Origin: Rhynchopus euleeides
Taxonomy: Eukaryota; Euglenozoa; Diplonemea; Diplonemida; Diplonemidae
Reading direction: 5' to 3'
DNA: 64,000 bases
NCBI GenBank assembly: GCA_963210315.1
Contig: OY723269.1
Span: 62,001 to 126,000, forward strand
The translations under genes and the position numbers were made by a program. The notes beneath the pieces were generated by a model that worked only from the letters and a program-made list of their open reading frames with translations, searched no databases and was not told where the DNA came from. Shown here piece by piece: positions 19,584-30,557 of this stretch (within the stretch, counting starts at the first letter, position 1; each line of letters begins with the position of its first letter).

Positions 19584-20350
19584 CTAGGCAAGAGACTTGT
19601 GCGCGCCATGCGCGGCGAGAACCCACACGAATGAGAAGGCCGCGAGAGATATCCGCGGCGTGACGGCGTCGAAGGGGGGGCTCCCTTCGCTGCTGAGCGG
19701 CACCTCTGCGTTGCCGTGCAGGGCAAGGAACACGGCGATGAAGGTGTACCGCAGGAGGCACGAAACGCAGGCCGCAACCCACGTGAGCCAGTCAGGCGTG
19801 CTCCGCTGCGCCCTCTCAATGTCCATCTGCTTCACCACCGCCTTCCGCTTGAGCAGAGAGGACTTTGCAAAGGAGCTGTGAAGGGCAACCGGTGGGCAAC
19901 GGCATGGGGCACAGCAGCTGCATACTCTGTGGTGTTCAGTGCCTCTGCTTGGGCAAGCAAATCCGCGAGTGTCTTCTTGTGCTTGTGGATGGCCGGGAAG
20001 AGGATCTGCGAGGCGGGGGTGGCGGTGACTCTCTCACGGGCAGATGTACAATCCTTCGCCACATTCAGTGGAGGAGGGACGTGTCGCCTGCGGCGGGCAC
20101 CACCCACTCACCCACCTGTGTTGTGCTCCACACCCCGTCACCTCCACACAAGTCTACACATAAACCTAACAAATGCGAGAGACTGGCGAGCAAAGCTCTC
20201 TCGTGTGTTGCAGCAACACTCAACCCTTTACTACCCTGCAGACAAAGACGGCAGGCATACCCAGTCAGCATTCCGCACCCACATCTGGTCGACTGCATTG
20301 CACACGACACCAGCAGCCACAAACTGCGCAGCAAGGGAAACGTCAGCCAT
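19584..20350 (-). CDS. GET1: GET1/WRB-like tail-anchored protein insertase subunit (3 exons)
   Basis: Deduced exons: 20,350-20,261, 20,005-19,926 and 19,875-19,584. Introns are 255 and 50 bp, both with GTATGC donors and CAG acceptors. The spliced product is 153 residues, close to the ~175 of animal WRB. It has a weakly hydrophobic first segment (VSLAAQFVAAGVVCNAV), a helix (FPAIHKHKKTLADLLAQAEA), then TTDSFAKSSLLKRK, matching the diagnostic DEFAKYARxxRK block, then transmembrane segments WLTWVAACVSCLLRYTFIAV and SLAAFSFVWVLAA. GET1/WRB is the ER receptor for GET3 in tail-anchored protein insertion. The DSFAK motif is assembled across the second intron in phase, which strongly supports the splice. 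The first exon is the least certain part. Confidence 0.78.
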
Positions 20351-20858
20351 ATGGCCCTCCCCGCTGCAGTGCAGTGACCCTGGTGTGGCAGTGCGGGACA
20401 GGAGTTGCGACACGATACCCACCCCCGTCTCCCCCCCACCCACCGCGCAAGGTAGCGGATCAAACCATCGGCACCCTTCAGACTCTCACCCTGTCTACCG
20501 ACACCGATCGGCAACCGCGGCACTGGGGGCTGCCACACTGCCACACTCCCCCCGCACTGAGCTGAGCACCCTCCTCCCCGACAGACAGCAAGGCAACTGC
20601 CGAATGGCAACAGCAACACGCCGATCACAGCTGTGTGCTGCACCACCGCTGCCTTGCACAGCTGCACGCCAAGCCCCACGGAAGGGGGCTGGCAGGGCCG
20701 GAGGCGGTGTGGGGGAGGTGAGGTGAGGGGGGGGTGGGGGTGGGGGTGGGGTGTTTCCAGCGGCCCCTTCACGGCGCCACCCATCGCCTCGCACACAAGG
20801 CGAGGCCCAAGCTCTACGCTCCTCCCCCACCCCGGGTTCAGGCCGCAGGTCATGCAGG

Positions 20859-21565
20859 TCACATCTGCGAGAGGACAATCTGCTCCTTCTTCCGCCCGTC
20901 GGAGAAATAGTTTTGCCAGCTGCGGGGGCACGTGCTCTCAAAGGCTTCCCGCTCGTCTGCGCACACTTCTGTTGTCGTCTCGAGGCACCGGTAGTAGGCG
21001 TCCTTAGCGGCGTAGCATGCCTGTGGTGGTGTTGTGCATGCATCATGTTTATGCCGGAGTCACAGGGGGGAGAGGAACCACATGCGCCATGCGTTGTGTG
21101 TAAAATGGAACCCAAGTGTGCGGGGACAGGACTGGCCTGACACAGGCATCGGATCATTCTTCTTTTTGCAAGCAGTGTAGTGGCGCACCTACCCTTGATG
21201 CAATTCCCTCTGGGTTCCCTGCATCACACACTTTCGACACATGTCGTATTGCAATTTGGGTTAGCGTGCTGGCATCGCAATGTGGACCCGAGGGTCCACA
21301 CCGAGAGAAACCGGGTCCGATATCCTACTCTTGCCTTACGTGACACATGTCAACCGTTCATTATGTTGGATTAGCGGATCCGCATCGTACAGCAGTTCAC
21401 GAAAGACCACTGCAGGTATTCACATGTCAACTCAAATAGGGCAGCCTGCATGCATACCTCCCGCCCCTTGGCTGTCCGCATGCTCTTCAGCTGCGTCTTC
21501 ATCTGGTCCTCCTCGCCGCTGCCCTCGGCAGGGGTGCTGCTGCTGCTGCTGCTGCTGTTCCCCAT
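20859..21565 (-). CDS. COA6: COA6-like cytochrome c oxidase assembly factor (2 exons)
   Basis: Exon 1, 21,565-21,458, gives 36 residues with a CTG-repeat-encoded Ser run. Exon 2, 21,020-20,859, gives 53 residues. The 437-bp intron has a GTATGC donor and CACAG acceptor in phase 0. The splice joins AKGRE to ACYAAKDAYYRC, matching the KERQVCWGARDEYWKC start of human COA6. The twin Cys pattern is CX9C then CX10C, exactly that of COA6, followed by the CPxxWxxYF signature (CPRSWQNYF). COA6 is a small intermembrane-space protein that helps deliver copper to COX2. The 89-residue length is usual for the family. It ends 509 bp upstream of GET1 on the same strand. Confidence 0.88.
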
Positions 21566-22561
21566 CGGCAGGCCGGAGAGGGGAAGTGGGGCTGACCTGG
21601 CACACACAGGGGTTTAACCAAACACCCAGGCGTCTGAACAACGCTGCGCCCCAAAGCCTGGAAAACCCGCGAGGCGAGGTGGGGGAGGGGGCGGGGTGGG
21701 GGGGGAAAGGGGGAATACCTCAGAGGGTAACAATCTGCGACGGCAAAACCAAAGGGGGTGTGTGTGGGGGTGTGTGTGGGGGGAAAATTGTCCTGTGTAT
21801 TCTTCGCACCAGGTGTGGCTCTATTTTGGGGGTATTTTGGCCGATTTTCGAAATCCTATTTTGGTTTTTTTGCACTTTTTTTGGGTGATTTTTTGCACGA
21901 TTTCTGTGCCTCAGACACAGATTTTGGTGTGATTTTTGCGCTATTTTGATTCACTCGGCCTGACCGATGCATACGATTCGAAAAAATGGCGAAAAAATCG
22001 CTATCAACAACGGTGAACGAATGGAGGTAGATGGGGAAGTGGAAGGACACAGCACGCCCTCTCACTGATCGCCATCTGTACACTACCTCTCTGTTCAAGG
22101 CGGTCAGTGTCACTTGATGGCGCTGCACACAAATCACTGCTACATCCCAGGGCGCCTTCCCTTGTGAGAATAGCGGAACTTCTGCGGTTGCAGTTTGGTG
22201 GTTGAGGCCGGCGGTGATATCACTTTGGTGACTGTGCTTCCTTCCCCCTGAGCTCGATCAGATCCAGGTCGACCTGGTGCTGCGTGGCTCCTGGTGTGTT
22301 ATCTCTTTGCTTCCTCGCACACATACACGTGGTTCCGCGAATCGCCACGGATGCCCACCAAGTCGAACCCGAAACATGATCACGGGCCCACGACGACCCT
22401 TTCGAGATGTCATGGCCGCAAGCCCGCAAACCCGATCGCATTCGCAAGGTGGTTCGTCTCTTAGAGATCAGTGCTCGGGCCCAGCCTCCCGCGAGGGTGC
22501 TGGAACCGACATGCCGCAGCCCCGTACGCGCAAGGGCTTGGCTCCAAGACCAGGCACATGC
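21566..22561. other. Gene-free interval upstream of COA6
   Basis: T/A-rich stretches around 21,830-22,010 contrast with the GC-rich surroundings. No coding region is seen. It may include the COA6 5' flank. Confidence 0.4.
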
Positions 22562-22782
22562 CACAGGGGGGTGTGGGGGGCGGAGCCCCCCAGCCGCCGG
22601 AGGCCACGGTAGCGAACGTCTGTTGGCCTGGCTCCATAGTCGCATACGCTCAAGTACAACACAACTGACAGATAGCACATGTCGCATGGGGGGACGATAA
22701 ATTGTCGCGCAAAGACACGCCACAGGGGGGTCTGGGGGGCGGAGCCCCCCAGCCGCCGGAGGCCACGGTAGTGAACATCTGT
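22562..22782 (-). repeat. Interspersed GC-hairpin repeat, copies 3 and 4
   Basis: Copies at 22,562-22,620 and 22,724-22,782 lie in the same, minus orientation. Both carry the full core with the GGGGGGCGGAGCCCCCC hairpin and the GCCACA boundary. Copy 3 has a CAC-for-CAG change in the spacer before the C-run. Confidence 0.85.
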
Positions 22783-22845
22783 TGGTTTGAGCTCGAGAGC
22801 AAGCCTCTCACACCACCGCCCTCCGACCCCCCTCTCCACGCCCCA

Positions 22846-23152
22846 GGTGCAACATTTTTTTGCACCCGGAAAATGTGTTCTTTTGACTGTTTGAGCACAT
22901 CCAAGACCGGGAACATAAAAGAATTCTGCCAATGCCAAGTAGGGTCACAATAAAACCCAAAGGAAAATGGTGCAAAAAAGTAGTGACCACCACCCCCATC
23001 CCCACCTCCGGGTGCAAAAAATTTTTTGGCCACGGAAAATGTGTTCTTTTGAATGTTTGAGCACATCCAAGACCGGGAACATAAAAAAATTCTGCCAATA
23101 CCAAGTAGGGTCACAATAAAATCCAAAGGAAAAAAGTGCAAAAAAATAGTGC
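22846..23152. repeat. Two diverged tandem copies, period 166 bp
   Basis: The segments 22,846-22,985 and 23,010-23,150 share long blocks such as GAGCACATCCAAGACCGGGA and CCAAGTAGGGTCACAATAAA with scattered substitutions. Each is bounded by GGTGCAA/GTGCAAAA-type ends and a TAGTG. There is no coding potential. Confidence 0.85.
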
Positions 23153-23194
23153 AAAAAAATATTTTTCCCCCAAATTCCTATTTTCAGCATGGTT

Positions 23195-23690
23195 TGACAT
23201 AAGACTTACTTATTTTTACGCTTATTCCGTAAGATTTGTAAGTCTTATAAGACTTACGGAAATCTTATGGAAATCTTATAAGACTTATAAGAATCTTACG
23301 GATTCTTATAAGTCTTATAAGAATCTTACGGATTCTTATCAGGCTTACGGAAAATCTTATAAGATTTTTTTATCTTACCAAAAATCTTATAAGACTTACA
23401 AATCTTATCGGAAAAATCCGTAAGTCTTATAAGACTTACGGAAAATCTTATAAGTCTTATAAGATTTTCCGCAAGTCTTATAAGACTTATCGGATTTCTG
23501 GCAAGAATTTTCCGGAATCTTACAAGAATCTTATGAGATTTTCCCAAAATCTTATAAGACTTTCTCAGATTCTTACAAGTCTTATAAGATTTGACGGCTT
23601 ATCGTAAGAATTCTTGGCTTTTTTTCGTAAGTATTCGGAGCCAATAAGCGTAAGAATCCATAAGAATCCAACAAGATTCTTAAGCGGCTT
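23195..23690. repeat. AT-rich array of short palindromic words (TCTTATAAGA / CTTACGGA)
   Basis: About 500 bp are built almost entirely from overlapping variants of ATCTTATAAGACTTACGGA. Many are self-complementary (CTTATAAG) and both strands look alike. The base composition is strikingly AT-rich against the GC-rich surroundings. Arrangement is irregular rather than a fixed-period satellite. Confidence 0.85.
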
Positions 23691-24597
23691 GTCAAACCAT
23701 GTTTTCATTCCGTGAAATAGATACACGCCTGCTTCGCACATTCGGCATTTTTTTTTATTTCGGTCTTTTTTTTTGCATGTTAGAAGAAGGGAGGGGGGTG
23801 GGGGGGAAAGCACACAGCACACACACACACACCCGAACCCAACCAAGTCACCACGAGCTATGAGCACCGTGCACCACCACCCCCCCCCCCCCTCGCTCGA
23901 TGACAAGCTGTGTGAGTGTGACACAGCCAGGCATGCGAAAGTGGCATCAGGCCCCCGTCTTTTTCTCCTGCTCTCCCTGGGGGGGGGGGGGGGGGGGGGG
24001 GTGCTGCAGATGGCATCTCCGCACAACCCGCCCTCTCACACATACACATACACACACCCCCTCTGGCGGCCTTTGGTAATAATATTATGGGAATCGCCCC
24101 GCTCTGCTCAGAGGCGCCTTGTTCAGCAAAGCGGGGCTGGTCTCACAGGCATAGGAGACAAGCTGGCACAGTTTTTAACACACAGCACGAAGACCCACCC
24201 ACCCACCCACCCCCACATCCACTATGTTTCCTTGCATGGAGTGCAGAAAATGCACTGAGTAGAAAAGAAAAACGGATCCCCTGGGGAAGGCCCTGCTTCT
24301 ATTATCCAACACACTGCTCACTCATCAGACGAACCATTTCTTTTGTTTTGTTGTGTTTAGTGTAGAAGGCACCGAGCGGCACTCTCCTGAGGAGGGAGTA
24401 ATACTTCACTGCATCTCCCTCGACCTGAGCATGCAATTGTCGGGGAGGGGGGTGAGGGGGCGTGGAAAAAGTGAGCCCTAACACAGCCTAACAATAGAGG
24501 TGGCCTGGCAACGCACGACGGGGCAGCCTTTTTTTTTTTTGACACAGGCAAAGACAAACACTCGCCCCCGCCGTCATTATTTTTTTTGTTTTTTTCT
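23691..24597. other. Gene-free interval with homopolymer and simple-sequence runs
   Basis: It holds a G-run of about 22 at 23,980-24,001, a C-run near 23,879, CA-rich stretches and ACCC repeats. No coding region is supported. Confidence 0.5.
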
Positions 24598-24690
24598 CAC
24601 TTGCCCGTCAGGTGGACCACCGGGTGGGGAGAGAACCGGTGTGAGGCACTTGGGTCCGTCCAGGTGGGCAGGGAACCTGGGGGCGGGGGG
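24598..24690 (-). mobile_element. Severely 5'-truncated 3' end of the window's non-LTR retrotransposon family
   Basis: The reverse complement matches about 93 bases of the element's 3' end (9294-9389) essentially without change up to GACGGGCAAGTG. It is followed by an A-rich tail (T-rich on the + strand, 24,580-24,597). It is a dead-on-arrival copy typical of target-primed reverse transcription. Confidence 0.9.
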
Positions 24691-25935
24691 TTTTTTTGAA
24701 TTTCTGTTGGAGAAGAGTGCAGATTCAGCCCCTCGATGGTGGCAAATCAAGGCTTCCCATCGGAACATCCTGAAACCAAAAACGTCATTTTTTTTCTTGT
24801 GATTTTTTTAAACCCTGTGCCTGGAATTTTGACCGAGTTAGATAAAATTTTCAGTGCAATCCTTCAGCACCTCCCCCCTAGATTTTTAGGTTTTCTTGAC
24901 CCAATGGTCGAAATCTGCGACATAGTGGAAATCCCGGGGACATGTCGAATTCGAAAATTTTGGGTCAAAAAACCCCAGGGGGGACCCTTTGGTTTCACCC
25001 CCTGCTGGGGGGCCTGGTGGGCGTTCAGGTGTGCTGAGACCCTTCGGGTTCTGACAGAGTGCAGCAATGGTAATCAACCGTCGTGAACGTACTTTCGTGC
25101 CGGCATGGCTATCCATGGGCACCGTGGCATGTCGCCGCATCCGTCCCGATCAACAAGTGCCAGAGGTAAATCAGGAGTCCTGGTCCAGTGCAGGCACCTG
25201 CGCTGCAGATACCCAAGGGACTGTTGTGCACAAAAATGCACACGCAAGGACATCAACTGACCGAGGCAATGCACCTCGCAGCCTATCGATTCGATTCGGG
25301 GCACCAAGCCTCACGAGCTGGTCACGCGATACCAGGTTACTCTGCGTGGCATTCCTTGCAGCCGAAATGGCTTGGGCAGCAGTGCACAGGAACTTCTGCT
25401 GCACTGCGACAGGACAACCCAAGCACGTGCCGCGTACATCCGGAGGTGAAGTTGGATGAGGAAGATCGGTGGCTTCTGGGAGGAAGAGGGCCACCGCGTC
25501 CACGTCGCGGCTAGCACACTCAGCACACGAGCGGGCGTTGCATGAAATCCCCCATGTGTAAACAGGGGAAATCGGCCTTTTAGGTGATCCTGGTCAGGAA
25601 TAAAAATTTCCACACATATTTTTCGACTTCCTGAGGCCAAAAACCGGTGTTCCTGGACCCAGATGTGACATCTGGATGACATAATAAAAATCCAGAGTGC
25701 CTTAGAGGCGCGCGGGACATTTTTTTGGGGATCGTGGCTGGGGACCCCCTATTTTGGGGGATTTCCCGTAGGTGGAAAATGTCGATTTTCCAATTTTAAA
25801 TCACTCTGGGGGCACCTGCGGGGCCATATTTTGCATTTTCAGACAGGGGACCTACACCCTACAAACCCGATTTTCGGGTTTTTTGACCATTTTTTGCCTT
25901 GTGCGAAAACGTGATATTTTTTGGACAAAATTCCA
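24691..25935. other. Gene-free, probably decayed repeat sequence
   Basis: Alternating AT-rich blocks contain phrases such as CCCAAAATTT. No intact ORF or recognisable domain is seen in any frame. Confidence 0.4.
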
Positions 25936-26084
25936 GGCACAGGGGGTCTTCGCTCCGGGTCAATTTGGGTCAACTTGGGTCAATTTGGGTCACCCTGGGG
26001 TTTTTCACCTTAGGAAAATGGGGGGCTTCGCTCCGGGTCAATCTGGGTCAGCTTGGGTCAGTGACCCGGAGCGAAGCCCCCCCT
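25936..26084. repeat. TTGGGTCA iteron block with a 21-bp inverted repeat
   Basis: Two related units start near 25,941 and 26,020. Each begins GGGGG(T)CTTCGCTCCGGGTCA and continues with TTGGGTCA iterations. The second ends in a perfect inverted copy: arms at 26,020-26,040 and 26,062-26,082 around a 21-bp loop. The outer word GGGGTCTTCGCT is shared with the MITEs at 30,445 and 43,938. Confidence 0.75.
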
Positions 26085-26321
26085 TAGGTGACCAAAAATA
26101 GGTGAAAATTTTTGCCTATTTTCCCTTGTGTCAAACTTGGAGTCTGACCCAAAAATCGGAATCTGTGACCCATGGTTTATATGGGCAAACCTGAAAATTT
26201 CCGACTTTTTCCTCAATTTTTCCCACTTCCTGGCCATACCTTTCCCGACCCAAAATCAAACAAATGCAGCGGAAAATGGCCAAAAATAGGCCAAAAAAAC
26301 CCCAAAATTTTTTCCGGGGGG

Positions 26322-26367
26322 CTTCGCCCCCCGGACCCCCCTTGCGTGGGGGGCTTCGCCCCCCACG
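26322..26367. repeat. Paired GGGGGGCTTCGCCCCCC hairpins
   Basis: Two adjacent perfect hairpins each have a GGGGGC stem and TTCG loop, separated by GGACCCCCCTTGCGT. They resemble the hairpin of the interspersed 60-bp repeat but with TTCG in place of TCCG. Confidence 0.8.
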
Positions 26368-27308
26368 CCACACGCACCTCCCGGCCGGTGGCCGGTTCGG
26401 TCGTCGTCGGCTGCGCTCAAAGGGCGTGCGGTAGCCGACGCCCTTTTGTGCTCGCCTCCTCCTCCCACACTTCAGTGTGTCGTTTCAGGTGACTCCGTGT
26501 TCCTGCTTTGTTCTTCTGTCGACTGGGACGGGCCAGTCCTCGTGGGTTGCCGCCCGGTGTGTCCTCCCCTGGGACCCCCTCCTCCTCCCACCACTTGCAT
26601 CTGGTTCAGCTTCAGTGAGAGCTGAGCGGGAGCCATACTTGCTCTCTTGGACCAATTGTCCGCAGTCCTGCATCATGACGAGTTAGGTATTGCCCAGTCG
26701 CAGCCATCCCCCGTCCCAGGTGTTCTCCCGCGGGCCAGCTCACCATCTGCGGGTCACCCCGTCACACACCAGTGGGCAGGCCCTGTCAACGAAATCGATG
26801 TGACTGCTCTTGCCGCAGGGCAACGGATGTGGGCCTGCATTGCATCCTGTTGCCGCTCAGTTCTGTTCCCACCGGAGCTTCTTCTTGCGCCGCAGATCGA
26901 ACAGCCTTTCGTGTGGTCGGCGCCGATCTTGTATAGAACGTAGGCAGTAGGCTGCTGTGCGTGACCTGCAGGTTACCCGTCCCTTTCGTGTAGGCAGCGC
27001 GAGAGGTGCGATGTTTTTGTGGGAGCACGGCAGCTGCCCCACACTCCATGCTGCTCTCTTGTCTGCTGTTTATGTTGAACAAGGTCTGGCTGCCAGTGAT
27101 CTCGCTGGGGGTCGGGCAAACTAAAAAAGAAGTCGGGCACAGGGTGGCCGAGCTCGCGAGAAAAAAAGTGCAGCCCAACCCCGCCCCGACTTCCCGTGGT
27201 ATGATGCAAACAGGATCGAATGCACGGCCACAGAACATTTTCACCCAATTCGAGAGGCACCGGATGTTGCTGCCTTTGGTCGTCCTGCTGGATCAAAAAT
27301 CAGGAATC
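26368..27308. other. Gene-free interval
   Basis: I see no supportable gene. Short open stretches on the minus strand show no recognisable domain. Confidence 0.4.
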
Positions 27309-27347
27309 CAGCCCCCCAGCCGCCGGAGGCCACGGTAGTGAACATCC
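27309..27347 (-). repeat. Interspersed GC-hairpin repeat, truncated copy 5
   Basis: It keeps the CCGCCGGAGGCCACGG core and the GAACATC end but lacks the hairpin half, stopping inside the C-run. Confidence 0.75.
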
Positions 27348-28103
27348 TGAAAGTCTTCGAAGGCTAGTCCCCACACCGGTTGGTGCTGTTGCACATTCCA
27401 GGCGGGGATGGTCCTTCGCTTGGGGCATGATGAGGTGCGCTTCGATGAACACCATCAAGCCCCCAGCATGCCGTTGGGTTTTCATACGCTGCGGCGCATG
27501 AAAACTCGGCCACAAGGCCGAACCCAAAAGCCCCAAAATCTGACCCGGGAGGTAGGGCCGAGGGTAGGGCCATGCCACCCCTGGCGGCCCACCCTCCCAA
27601 ACAATTACAGAAAAAGGGAGGTGGGGCCGCGGCCCCCTGCCAGCCCTGGCACGGGATCACTGCTGGCGGGTAGTTCAGGCTCGTGGCCCTCCTCGTTCCG
27701 ATAGCCCCTCGGACATCCAAATGATTCACGTGCAGCAGCCCATGCGCAGAGAACGGTGTGCCGTCTTGTACAGCAACTGTTGGACAACTGTTGAAATCGT
27801 TTTTCACCAAAAAAAAATCACTCTGCGGGCCAAGTCGAAGATTTTTCTGGGGACTTTTGGTGTCCCCAATTTTTCAATTTTCGAAAAATAAGCTCACTTT
27901 GCTAAACTGGACCCAACTCCCCACACTCTTTTTTTCCGACTTTTTCACGGGTTTTTTCCGGTTTTTTTTGGTTTTTTTTGGCGGATGGAGCGAAGACCCC
28001 CACAGGGTTTTAAAGGTATTGCCGTTGCCAGGAACGCACACACACATTCTCTCTCCGCAACCGCCACATCCCCTCCTCACCCCCGGATCCCCCCCCCCCC
28101 CTA
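27348..28103. other. Gene-free interval left of the fold-back element
   Basis: It contains GAGCGAAGACCCCC at about 27,986-27,999, a lone terminal word of the MITE family, and a C-run immediately before the fold-back element. A minus frame near 27,640-27,810 is open for about 60 residues without recognisable similarity. Confidence 0.35.
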
Positions 28104-29251
28104 GGGGGGGTCAAATGCCACCCTTTTACGTGGACAAACACGATTTTTCAAAAAACCGGCGCAGAGGCCCCAAAGCCCCCGTAAACCCTCCAAACCCCCC
28201 CAGATCGGTCCGGAAACCCATCGAACCCCACTTTTCCACCATTCCGGGCACCTCAGGTGCCCGAATTGGGGTACCTAAATTTTGTGCCACCGTTTGGTAC
28301 CGGACAGTGCCACTGTGTGGGAGGTTGGAAAAGAAAATGCCCCAACACACCACATCTGAGGGTTGCAATGCATGTTGCTTGCCAACCACGTCATCCGGTG
28401 GGTGTCAGGCGCTATGTAGGTGGCATTAGCCAGGTCTTCGATGAGTTCTGGCTTGTATATGTACCTCCCTGCCACCATGCACCGGGAGGCTGCCTGTAGG
28501 TACGGAACAAGTCCAGATGGTCGTGTGATTCCTGTGCAGCAGTGCTCCACAACCGGGATGTGTTGACAACGACTGTTGCAACACGAGCTGTACATTCCGG
28601 GAACACACGAAGTGCGCTGTCGTGGTACCCATTGTGCCAGAATTGGTAGTTGCTGCGGTCTACTTTGCCTGGCCCAAGAGCACTGGTACTGAACGGTGCA
28701 ATATGCGTGGCGAGGTGAATGCAACGGAAGGGCGCAAAGTCAATACAGCTCTCGGATGGCGGGTGGTGGTGCCACTAGTGTGTGACGTTCACTCGAGGAT
28801 ACAACGCATCACAATGAATCAGCAACCGTGGACCGAGTACAATACGCTCTCTGTGGCTGGTGTGGGGGACAAAGGCAGTGCCTGTGCCGCAGGCAGGGAG
28901 GTACATATACAAGCCAGAACACATCGAAGACCTGGCTCATGCCACCTACATAGCGCCTGACACCCACCGGATGACGTGGTTGGCAAGCAACATGCATTGC
29001 AACCCTCAGATGTGGTGTGTTGGGGCATTTTCTTTTCCAACCTCCCACACAGTGGCACTGTCCGGTACCAAACGGTGGCACAAAATTTAGGTACCCCAAT
29101 TCGGGCACCTGAGGTGCCCGGAATGGTGGAAAAGTGGGGTTCGATGGGTTTCCGGACCGATCTGGGGGGGTTTGGAGGGTTTACGGGGGCTTTGGGGCCT
29201 CTGCGCCGGTTTTTTGAAAAATCGTGTTTGTCACCCCCATTTGACCCCCCC
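28104..29251. mobile_element. Fold-back DNA element with ~365-bp terminal inverted repeats
   Basis: Arms at 28,104-28,473 and 28,892-29,251 are inverted copies with a few substitutions and a small indel around a 418-bp core. Both ends read GGGGGGGTCAAATG into the element, and both are flanked by the dinucleotide TA, as expected for Tc1/mariner-like TA duplication. Each arm encodes, reading outward, the same ~60-residue peptide (ending FSFPTSHTVALSGTKRWHKI then stop) with a few amino-acid differences. I find no transposase motif, so it is probably non-autonomous. Confidence 0.8.
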
Positions 29252-30444
29252 TACCCCCCCCCCCCCCGCCCTTTCGTGGAAAAGCTCAGTATCAGATGAA
29301 CAGTGTGGGGCAAGGCTAGACAAATGATGCCCTGAAGTTTACCCGAAAAAAACCTGTGCTGTGTCTGGTGCACGCCAAGCCCGGAGGAAGGAGAAAGGCC
29401 TAACAAAAAGACGAGACAGGGCGTGCGTGCGGGTGCAGAGAGGCAACCAGGTTAGGCCGGCAAGGTTGGGTGGTCGGTCCGGGCAAGGGGATGGGAGGGG
29501 TGTGTCTTAACGCCAGGAAGGACCCCCTCGAGCAACGCAGGAGGTGGGCAGGAGGCAGAGGGTGGGCTGTGCAGAGGGGGTGGGGGGAGGGGGGGGGGGG
29601 GCACATTTATATTAGCACAAAGGCTCCCTCGAACTCCGTGTCGAAACTATGTCAAGAAGCGGGGCACCAATAGCTTGATAGGTTGGAGGTGATGGCCTCT
29701 GCGTTGTGCTGCCGAACGCAGACCTTCCTCCCGCTATCGGGCAAACCGCATACCACAGACAAACACACCCCTTCACAGGGAAACCGAACAAACCCCAGGG
29801 ATGTGGTGCATGTATCTTACCGTCGGGGAGTGCCCCAACCCACACCCTTTGTGCGCAGCACACACCCCTCAGTCTGATGAAAGCGGTGTGAAATGTGGAA
29901 TTGGAATCACCCGAATCACAGAAACCAGCTTTGCCCGCGATTGGGTGAGTGCCACGCCCGAACTGCCAAAAAACCGAATGCAAACACCGGGTCAGGGGGA
30001 GGTGCATCAGAAAAAAAAAGGGGGGGGGGGGGAGCCGGCATACGCAAGGGTGTTTGTTTGTGCAACCGGGATATGAGGGGGGGGCAATAAACAGTTTGGT
30101 GCTCTTCGAACCGCTGAACACTCCGAAAAAATCAATATCGGGGGCAGGGCGGGGTGGGAGGTGGGGGAGGAGTGGGCAAGACTCTCAAGCAGCCTCGGCG
30201 GGGGGGAGGGTGTGGGGTAACGGGGTAGGGGGGGGGGGGGGTGTGAGGGGGGTTGTTTTGGTTGTTTATTTTTGTTGTGTAAAAAACAAGAGGGGTCTCG
30301 CTCCCCGACCCCCTCCCCCCCCCGACACACACACCCGCACAGCGGGCAAAAAGAACTGCGCGTGGGCCTGCCCATTAAAATTATGGTCACCACACACAAG
30401 ACATGCCCCTCCTCTCCTACAGACGGGGTGGGTGTCGGGGGTGA
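29252..30444. other. Gene-free interval with G-runs
   Basis: It is low-complexity G- and C-rich sequence (G-runs near 29,590, 30,020 and 30,230). No coding region is supported. Confidence 0.45.
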
Positions 30445-30557
30445 GGGGATCTTCGCTACGGGGTGATCGTCAGTGTATTCTGGTGCATTTCCTAAGGAAA
30501 GCCTAGGTGGAAAACTGACGAAGAATAACGGAGCATAAACGGCCAGCGAAGACCCCC
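30445..30557. mobile_element. MITE-like element, copy 1
   Basis: Ends are inverted: GGGGATCTTCGCT at the left and AGCGAAGACCCCC at the right. Subterminal ATCGTCAGT and ACTGACGA are also inverted. The internal GTGCATTTCCT matches the copy at 43,938-44,045. No ORF. Confidence 0.75.

Noticed and set aside
25067..25520. Open stretches suggesting a decayed transposase near 25-27 kb
   Set aside because: No catalytic motif or terminal repeats could be matched; frames are short and unsupported.
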